Part shown: positions 9,101-13,048 of the stretch, piece by piece
Numbering within the stretch: the stretch's first letter is position 1
How the letters are laid out: each line of letters begins with the position of its first letter
Source: Ochromonadaceae sp. CCMP2298
Taxonomy: Eukaryota; Sar; Synurophyceae; Ochromonadales; Ochromonadaceae
Assembly: GCA_026770595.1 (NCBI GenBank)
Contig: MU633554.1
Coordinates: forward strand, 6,908 to 19,955
Direction: 5' to 3'
Length of the DNA stretch: 13,048 nucleotides
Made by a program: the position numbers and the translations under genes
The notes under the pieces: model-generated
Database searches by the model: none
What the model saw: the letters and a program-made list of their open reading frames with translations, nothing else
Told to the model about the DNA's origin: nothing

Positions 9101-12100
9101 ACAACCTACCTCTGCTATGTTTTTGCACTCTTCGTCGTCCACGTCTGCTCCGTTAAGATGCAGCGTTAGCAGCTGGCAGTGGGTGTCGCGCAGGAAGGCG
9201 TCCTGTGGGTGGGAGTGAAGGGATGTGTGGGTGTAGGGGGGTGGGGTGGGGGGTGTAGGGGGATATCAGTTAAGTGTGTGCGGTTACTACACCTACCACT
9301 ACCCCCATACACCATGTAAATACACATATACTTTCACAGCACGTACCAGTGTGGCGGAAGACCTGTCCATCTTGTTGTAAGACAGATCCAGGTGCGTGAG
9401 CGCCGTGAAGCTAATCAGCCGCTCAGCTGGGGTGAGTAATAGGGTTATATTGGTATATCAGTATATATGGAGGGTTTAAATGAGAGTTGTATATAATAGA
9501 AGGGTTATATTGTTATAGTATAGATAGGGAGGTTTTAATAGGTAGGTTTACCATAGAGAGGGAGGGTTTAATAGGTGTGTGGTATATAATGGGACGAGTA
9601 ATAGAAGGGTTATATCTATATATATTATTATATATATTATTATATTATATTATTATATTATACGATTATATTATGTTTATTGTATTACCTAGTGGGCAGA
9701 GAGTGATATCTGTGAGTCTGTTGTCGCACAGATCTATGGAGTGCACGGCAGGTAGGCCCTCCATGACCTTGATCATTGGCATCATGCGCTCGTCGCCCAG
9801 ACCCCTGTGTAGAGGGTGTGTAGAGGGTGTGTAGAGGGTGTGTAGAGGGTGTGTAGAGGGTGAGGGTGTGGTGTAGGGGGTGTAGGGGGTGTAGGAGGAG
9901 AGGGCGTGGAGGGTAAGGGATATCAGATAGTTAGAAAATTGAGTGTCACAGTTCCTTCCACGTACACCTACCATTACCCCCATACACATACTACCACCAT
10001 ACACCTACTACCACTCCCCCCATACAAATTCACCTACTACCACTAGCCCCATACACCTACAACCCCCCCCCCCCTACCTGTGAGCCAGGTGTATGCCCAT
10101 GGGGTCTTTTTCTTTGCGCAATATCAAGGACAGGGGGAGTAACCCAGCCTTGGCGGTTTCGCGCAGGTAGCGAGAGCGGGGGGTGAGCTGCTTGGCGGAG
10201 AGCTTTGACTCGTCCGGGTATCTGGGTTTTATAGCGTATAATGAGGGGGTTTATACATAATGGTGAAGAATGAAGGGGTCAATATCGGGGGATGAAGGGG
10301 AAAGAGAGGGAGGGGAAGAGAGGAGAGGAGAGGCATGAAGAATCAAGGTCACAACAGCATCGATACAAGCAGTGGCACATACATATCTAATAAACCCACT
10401 GATTCAATTAAACCCACCTAATTATACACAGCATCAAATAAACCCACTAATTTAACCCACCTCTCCAGATCTTTTGTGGAATTTTTGAACTTTATTGAGA
10501 AGTCTACGCGGGATTTGAACCCAAAGTATTTGTCCATCTCTCCCTCCAATTCGTGCTTTCCCTTCTCCTCAAAGGCCTGAGGGTTTAACAGGTGTGTGTG
10601 ACATAGGGAGGGTTTAATAGGTGAGGGGGTGAGGGGTAAGGGGGCGACGGGATACTGTCACTACGAAGGGGGGCAGTTTGGGGGTGTAAGAGGGGCAGTT
10701 TCGGAGGGGGTGTAAACTGGAGAAGGGGCTTTTTACACCCCTCCGAGGGGTGTAAAATGGGGTGTAAAAAAGGATTTTAACCTTCTCGAGATCCTCCTTG
10801 ACCTGCCTCTCGAATATGGGGTTGGCGTAGCTACGAAGGGGGGCAGTTTGGGGGGTGTAAAAAGGGTATAAAAGGGGTTGTAAAAAGGGTGAAAGGGGGT
10901 GTAAAAGGGGGATTTTTACGTAGGTATGAGGGACTTGTGGCGTGCATGGGCTGAGCTGTTGAACAGTCCTTCTCGGTCCTTCTTCTTCTGGATGGCCTTG
11001 CTGAGCCGCTCCTGGGGGTTTAATATGGTGTGGTGTGGAGAGGGGGGGTTTAATCCATATTATGGTATAGAGAGAGGGGGTTTAATAGGGTGTTGTGTAG
11101 AGAGGGGGGGGTTAATACACATGATAGTATAGAGAGGAGGGGTTTAATACATATTATGGTATAGAGGGTGTTTAATAGGTGTGGCATATAGAGAGGGGGT
11201 TTAATATGTGTGTGTTGTAGAGTGGGGGGGTTTAATAGGTGTGCCAGAGAGGGTGTTTAATACAGAGAGAGGGGGTTTAATACCTTCCTCGACCCCTCGC
11301 TGCGCATGAATGGGTCGTCCCCCCTCAGCCCCTTGATAGAGTACCCCTGAGAGGCGTCCGAATTAGACAAACCATTCAATATAAAATGGGTTTTTGAAAA
11401 AAAGTTAGCGTATGTTCAAGGTAAAAAGAACAGATTTGGTTCCAGGGGGGGATGAAATGACGTCTTTTATGTAATTCTACCTACCTGCGACTCTTTGGTG
11501 CGCGAGATCTTTATGTGGCTCATATCATCTTCTTGCTGCTTCTCCAGACGCAGCGCGGTCAGGGAGCGCACCAGGCCTAGACGAGGGGGGGTTTAATACA
11601 TACCGGTATGTCATAGAGGGGGTTTAGTACAAAAGTGTGTAGGGAGGGTTAATACATAGGTGTGTGAGAGAGAGGAAGGGCTAAATACCAAGGTGTGCCA
11701 TATGGGGGTTTGATACATATGTGTGACGTACTTAGGCGTCGGATTTGCTGGTCGTAGGCTGAGGTCTCTGCCACCTTCCGCACCGACCACACCTAGTATG
11801 GGGTTTAATAGGTGTGTCACATAGATAGATAGGGTTTGATAGGTGTGTCGCATAGATAGATAGGGTTTAATAGGTGTGTCACATAGATAGATAGGGTTTA
11901 ATAGGTGTGTCACATAGATAGATAGGGTTTGATAGGTGTGTCACATATATAGTGGGGGTTAAATACACCACCCTCACCTCGAAGTGGGGGTCGTTCTTTT
12001 CGGCTTTTTTCTCATCACCTGGTGGGGGGGGTTGGAGGGGTTGGGGGGTGGTGTGAGGGGTGGGGGTTTGAGGGGGACAGGATACGGCACGCTGAGGATG

Positions 12101-12557
12101 CGGCCTATCCTCTTATCGTTCTATCCTCTTATCCTTTTATCCTCTTATCTTCCAATATTCTTATCTTCCTATCCTGTTATCGTTTTATCGCACTTTCGTT
12201 CTACCACGCTATAGTATCTGCCCAGGCGTGTGGGGGCAGGTACTATACTCCTACTGCTACTACTACTATACTCCTACACTACTCACCATTCAAGCCAAAC
12301 AGATCAAACCTATCCCTCCGGAAGACAGGCCGGCTGGCAGCGAAGTCCAACGGCGTGAGCTGCTTGGTAGGCCTGGGCACGTCCGTTACGAGACTGGGGG
12401 GGTTTAAAGACAGTAGAGGTTGAGGCAAAAGACATGTTTAGTTCTCTCTTGAAGGCAGTGTATTGGTCCTTCTCCCGCACCTGGGTATCTCCTCCCTCTC
12501 CAGCAGGGAAGAGGAAGATCTTCGCACCAGCCTCGGGGCTGGTGATTTCATCGACAT
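1450..12557 (-). CDS. Multi-exon LRR / EF-hand protein of unknown function (40 exons, 1394 aa)
   Basis: One minus-strand gene runs from ATG at 12557-12555 to TAG at 1452-1450. I assembled 40 exons totalling 4185 nt. All 39 introns are GT-AG, phases agree at every junction (20 phase 0, 13 phase 1, 6 phase 2), and the sum is a multiple of three. Introns range from 77 nt (3030-3106) to 458 nt (6282-6739). An in-frame TAG at 12599-12597 and the CACCATG context support this start. Domain order: charged N-terminus, about ten 28-residue RI-type LRRs, a repeated Y/W-x-L/V-D/N-L/M module (three copies), two EF-hands between copies 1 and 2, and a disordered linker before copy 3. There is no signal peptide, membrane segment or catalytic motif, so a cytosolic calcium-sensitive scaffold is a reasonable inference only. 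Similar LRR plus EF-hand proteins of unknown function occur, as I recall, in ciliates and other protists. Exon coordinates are given in the sub-region entries. Confidence 0.85.
1819..1943 (-). other. Intron 39, representative of the intron class
   Basis: The donor is GAG|GTACGC and the acceptor GTTAG|CTG; removal joins GEQDE to LLHRVG in phase 0. As printed it is G-rich (gggtgtgggtgtgggggtggg), so the transcript is C-rich and G-poor. Donors in the whole gene are mostly GTAC, GTAA, GTAT, GTAG or GTGA; acceptors are CAG or TAG. Confidence 0.85.
2510..2610. repeat. CAGCA-type simple repeat in intron 38
   Basis: Irregular array of AGCACAGC/AGCAC units within intron 2343-2614, next to the donor of exon 38. 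The same unit in opposite orientation forms the CTG-type array 5' of the gene at about 12632-12778. Confidence 0.8.
2842..2971 (-). repeat. Intron 37 made of about four copies of the GGTTAAATACACATTATAG motif
   Basis: On the plus strand the core GTTAAATACACATTATAG recurs at roughly 31-36 nt spacing (near 2855, 2886, 2919 and 2950). In transcript sense each unit reads ACTATAATGTGTATTTAACC followed by a C/T tract, like a small donor-proximal stretch plus branch site plus pyrimidine tract. There is no internal AG in the sense strand, so the terminal AG is the only possible acceptor. Confidence 0.75.
3607..3737 (-). repeat. Intron 33 with the same TTAAATACACATTATAG motif array
   Basis: About four imperfect copies of the motif seen in intron 37 are separated by G runs on the plus strand. 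The transcript sense ends in CATTAACCCCCACAG. As in intron 37, no AG occurs in the sense strand except the acceptor. Confidence 0.75.
4177..4380 (-). repeat. Intron 30: TATGAG / AGTAAT microsatellite, AG-free in sense
   Basis: The plus strand is built from GTATGT, GTATGA, GTATAA and AGTAAT units. It contains no CT dinucleotide apart from the acceptor, so the 204-nt transcript segment has no internal AG. Donor CAGG|GTACTT, acceptor CACAG|GC. Confidence 0.8.
4855..5155. repeat. GCAGAG-type purine-rich repeat in intron 28
   Basis: Irregular GCAGAG, AGAGGAGGAG and AGCAGAGCAGC units fill most of the 394-nt intron 4769-5162. In transcript sense it is a long CTCTGC pyrimidine-rich tract. The long reading frames here on both strands are repeat artefacts. 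Confidence 0.8.
5246..5315. repeat. Poly(G) homopolymer, 70 nt
   Basis: Seventy uninterrupted G residues on the plus strand lie inside intron 27 (5230-5465), so the transcript would contain poly(C) about 15 nt upstream of the CCTAACCTAG acceptor. The exact length is suspect because sequencing is unreliable over such runs. Confidence 0.9.
5697..5848 (-). other. Intron 25: completely G-free between its splice sites (transcript sense)
   Basis: Positions 5699-5847 contain no C on the plus strand, so the transcribed intron has no G between its terminal GT and AG. It consists of CCCTAACC-like units. Flanking exons encode the end of EF-hand 1 and the start of EF-hand 2. Confidence 0.85.
5971..6197. 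repeat. (TAG)n microsatellite with TATATA interruptions, intron 24
   Basis: Long (TAG)n runs are interrupted several times by TATATATAG in intron 5894-6211. In transcript sense it is (CTA)n. The poly-Ser and poly-Tyr frames across it are not genes. Confidence 0.9.
6285..6484. repeat. (TG)n microsatellite in intron 23
   Basis: TG, TGCG and TATATG units start beside the acceptor of exon 24 in the longest intron (6282-6739) and grade into GGT and then GGGGTA-type G-rich sequence up to about 6660. In transcript sense it is (CA)n followed by the acceptor CATACAG. Confidence 0.9.
6740..7593 (-). other. Exons 20-23: first copy of Y/W-x-L-D/N-L module plus helical linker, residues 541-691
   Basis: Exons: 7593-7466 (shared with the last LRR), 7318-7214, 7114-6989, 6865-6740. 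Directly after the last LRR strand ([18 protein letters not shown]) comes [20 protein letters not shown], then a helix ([14 protein letters not shown]). The G-x-[WY]-x-[LV]-[DN]-[LM] core recurs twice later in the protein, at residues 916-922 and about 1290-1296. The rest (residues 608-691) is mixed charged and helical, including [12 protein letters not shown] and [17 protein letters not shown], and leads into the EF-hand pair. All introns here are phase 0. The module name and function are unknown to me. Confidence 0.7.
7377..7415. repeat. Inverted repeat (hairpin) in intron 20
   Basis: Arms 7377-7393 and 7399-7415 are 17 nt each, pair with a single mismatch and are separated by 5 nt. The left arm contains the common GGGTTAAATACA intron motif; the right arm is a nearly perfect inverted copy of it. 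Confidence 0.75.
7897..8143 (-). repeat. Intron 17 with repeated TTTAATACACATTTA motif
   Basis: Five or so degenerate copies of the common intron motif are spaced along this 247-nt intron, alternating with G runs. The transcript sense ends in CGTTACCCCCACCAG. No coding potential is visible. Confidence 0.65.
9807..9861. repeat. Five perfect copies of an 11-nt tandem repeat at a 3' splice site
   Basis: Unit GTGTAGAGGGT on the plus strand (ACCCTCTACAC in transcript sense), exactly five tandem copies, abutting the acceptor of exon 11 (AG = 9805-9806). The pyrimidine-rich region next to the acceptor is therefore a small expansion. Confidence 0.92.
10577..10919 (-). repeat. Neighbouring introns 7 and 8 share a 29-nt 3' splice cassette
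   Basis: Plus-strand 10661-10689 and 10831-10860 are the same sequence apart from one G in a G run (CTACGAAGGGGGGCAGTTTG plus GGGGTGTAA). The second copy is the functional acceptor end of intron 7; the first lies inside intron 8. The donors are also alike (GTAAAAATCC and GTTAAAATCC), and both introns are built of TTTTACACCCC units in transcript sense. Confidence 0.85.
10731..10757. repeat. Perfect 13-bp inverted repeat in intron 8
   Basis: Arms TTTTACACCCCTC and GAGGGGTGTAAAA (10731-10743 and 10745-10757) are separated by one base. It lies 23 nt from the donor of intron 8 and is made of the TTTTACACCCC unit that fills introns 7 and 8. Confidence 0.9.
11012..11283 (-). repeat. Intron 6: repeated GGGTTTAATA units
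   Basis: About eight imperfect units of roughly 30-35 nt with a GGGGGTTTAATA core and GTATAGAGAG spacer on the plus strand. The transcript sense ends in ATTAAACCCCCAG at the acceptor of exon 7. The short plus-strand frames across it look like repeat artefacts. Confidence 0.7.
11803..11955. repeat. 31-nt tandem repeat in intron 3
   Basis: About 4.7 copies of a 31-nt unit containing GGGTTTAATAGGTGTGTCAC and ATAGATAGATA on the plus strand, with single-base differences (TTTAAT/TTTGAT, CAC/CGC). It occupies most of intron 11793-11977. The short reading frames across it repeat the same peptide and are artefacts. Confidence 0.9.
12105..12200. repeat. TATCCTCT / GATAAGAG short repeat in intron 2
   Basis: Units of about 8-10 nt such as TATCCTCTTATC on the plus strand (GATAAGAGGATA in transcript sense) fill the middle of intron 12019-12286. 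Here the transcript sense is purine-rich and AG-rich, opposite to the other introns, except for the G-rich (plus) stretch next to the acceptor. Confidence 0.75.
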
Positions 12558-12631
12558 GGTGATCTGTGCGTTGGGTGTAGGTCGTGAGGGTAACACCTAG
12601 GTGTGTCTGATGAGCCCTGCACTGCTTTGTC

Positions 12632-12778
12632 TTTGTGCTGCTGTGCTGCTCCTGCTGCTGCTGTGCTGTGCTCCTGCTGATGCTGTGCTGTGCTCCTGCT
12701 GTTGCTGTGCTGCTGTGCTGCTGTACTGTTGTACTGCTGTACTACTGTGCTGCTGTGCTGCTCTGCTGTGCTACTCCA
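12632..12778. repeat. CTG/TGTGCTGC simple repeat upstream of the start codon
   Basis: Irregular CTGCTG, TGTGCTG, TCCTGCTG and TACTGTTG units, about 150 nt. In transcript direction it reads CAGCACAGCAG, the same unit as in intron 38. The Cys/Leu-rich and Gln/His/Ser-rich frames across it are not convincing coding regions. Confidence 0.85.
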
Positions 12779-12985
12779 GCGAGACGAGCGGAGCAGGAGA
12801 CCGCCGGATGTGGCCACGCGCAGGAGCACGATTGGAGCAGCTCCAGAGCAGCAGATTGATCCCTTGCGAAGTGGGGGGAGAAAAGAGACAGAAAACAACC
12901 GCAACGCCTTTGAGGGACGTTTCACGGCAGAACCAGGCAAAGCTGCAAAGGTGGAGGAAATGTGGGTTTTGGAAGGGTTTTCGTT

Positions 12986-13027
12986 GTCCGAGGAGAGTTT
13001 GGCGTTTTCCGAGGGAGAGTTTGGCGC
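12986..13027. promoter_or_regulatory. Tandem 20-bp element ending in TTTGGCG(C/T)
   Basis: Two near-identical copies of TCCGAGG(G)AGAGTTTGGCG, at about 12987-13004 and 13009-13025. The second continues to TTTGGCGC (13020-13027), which fits the E2F/DP consensus TTTSSCGC; the first is TTTGGCGT. Close spacing and location in a 5' flank suggest a regulatory element, but this is only a motif match. Confidence 0.35.
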
Positions 13028-13048
13028 CGAGGGCGGTAGCCCGAGGGG

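Larger units (their letters stand above)
7466..10221 (-). other. Exons 10-20: leucine-rich repeat domain, about residues 270-560
   Basis: Exons: 10221-10078, 9804-9689, 9426-9347, 9202-9110, 8996-8860, 8768-8704, 8565-8471, 8197-8144, 7896-7833, 7728-7687, 7593-7466. After a lead-in ([20 protein letters not shown]) there are about ten repeats of roughly 28 residues with the LxxLxLxxNxLxxxxAxxLAxAL pattern of ribonuclease-inhibitor-type LRRs. Clear examples are [66 protein letters not shown] and [20 protein letters not shown]. One repeat has an insertion after [20 protein letters not shown]. Introns fall at different points of the repeat and in different phases, so exons do not correspond one-to-one with repeats. 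RI-type LRRs are protein-binding solenoids; no partner can be read from the sequence. Confidence 0.88.
10461..12557 (-). other. Exons 1-9: basic/charged N-terminal region, residues 1-232
   Basis: Exons in transcript order: 12557-12481, 12393-12287, 12018-11978, 11792-11732, 11576-11485, 11346-11284, 11011-10920, 10830-10782, 10576-10461. The first 25 residues are Ser/Arg-rich and look disordered ([20 protein letters not shown]). A conserved-looking stretch follows ([20 protein letters not shown]). From about residue 60 the sequence is highly charged and probably helical, with segments such as [24 protein letters not shown] and [20 protein letters not shown], which could form coiled coil. Exon 8 is only 49 nt and exon 3 only 41 nt. 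They are accepted because both phases fit and the joined reading ([14 protein letters not shown]) is open. Function of this region is unknown. Confidence 0.75.
12558..13048. promoter_or_regulatory. 5' flank of the LRR/EF-hand gene
   Basis: No convincing gene is visible in this 491-bp stretch. An in-frame stop (12597-12599) lies 13 codons before the ATG. The flank holds the CTG repeat and, near the right edge, the repeated TTTGGCG element. A CACAG just before CACCATG could be the acceptor of a 5'-UTR intron, but this cannot be decided from sequence alone. It may be a shared promoter if a divergent gene starts to the right. Confidence 0.4.

Noticed and set aside
11803-11955. Possible CRISPR array in the 31-nt tandem repeat
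   Set aside because: The repeats are directly adjacent with no unique spacers, and the locus is a eukaryotic intron.
12548-12940. Minus-strand frame of about 130 codons upstream of the start codon
   Set aside because: It is dominated by the CAG/CTG repeat, is in a different frame from the ATG at 12557, and no plausible intron joins it to exon 2.

Overview
This window looks like nuclear DNA of an intron-rich microbial eukaryote. Coding segments are fairly GC-rich. They are broken by dozens of short GT-AG introns built from C-rich, G-poor simple repeats (G-rich as printed). Several introns place a TTAAC/TTTAAC-like candidate branch site only about 5-15 nt from the terminal AG. Branch sites hugging the 3' splice site are known in metamonads such as Giardia and Trichomonas, so a free-living intron-rich metamonad (Kipferlia-like) is a possible source. 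This is a low-confidence inference; no rRNA, tRNA or marker gene settles it.

Layout. Positions 2-1078 (+) carry the C-terminal part of a low-complexity protein, open to the left edge, whose short conserved motifs resemble kanadaptin (SLC4A1AP-like). Positions 1079-1449 are a convergent intergenic region with a 104-nt G-free stretch. Positions 12557-1450 (-) hold one gene that I could assemble completely: 40 exons and 39 introns, with compatible phases at every junction, 4185 coding nt and 1394 residues. Positions 12558-13048 are its 5' flank, with a CTG/CAG-type repeat and a tandemly repeated TTTGGCG element.

The 1394-residue protein has a basic, charged N-terminal region (1 to about 232), about ten ribonuclease-inhibitor-type leucine-rich repeats (about 270-560), a first copy of a Y/W-x-L/V-D/N-L/M module (about 541-607), two EF-hands (loops 710-721 and 747-758), a second module copy (about 845-1028), a charged/Ser-Pro linker (about 1029-1135) and a third copy near the C-terminus (1273-1394). 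No catalytic motif is evident. The domain mix suggests a large cytosolic, possibly calcium-responsive scaffold, but its function is unknown.

The unusual biology is mainly in the introns. One is entirely G-free between its splice sites, several lack any internal AG, a 3' splice-site cassette is shared by two neighbouring introns, one motif recurs across at least eight introns, there are two intronic hairpins, and one intron contains a 70-nt homopolymer. Both EF-hand loops are cut by a phase-1 intron at the same glycine codon. I see no sign of a phage, transposase, CRISPR array or other discrete new system.
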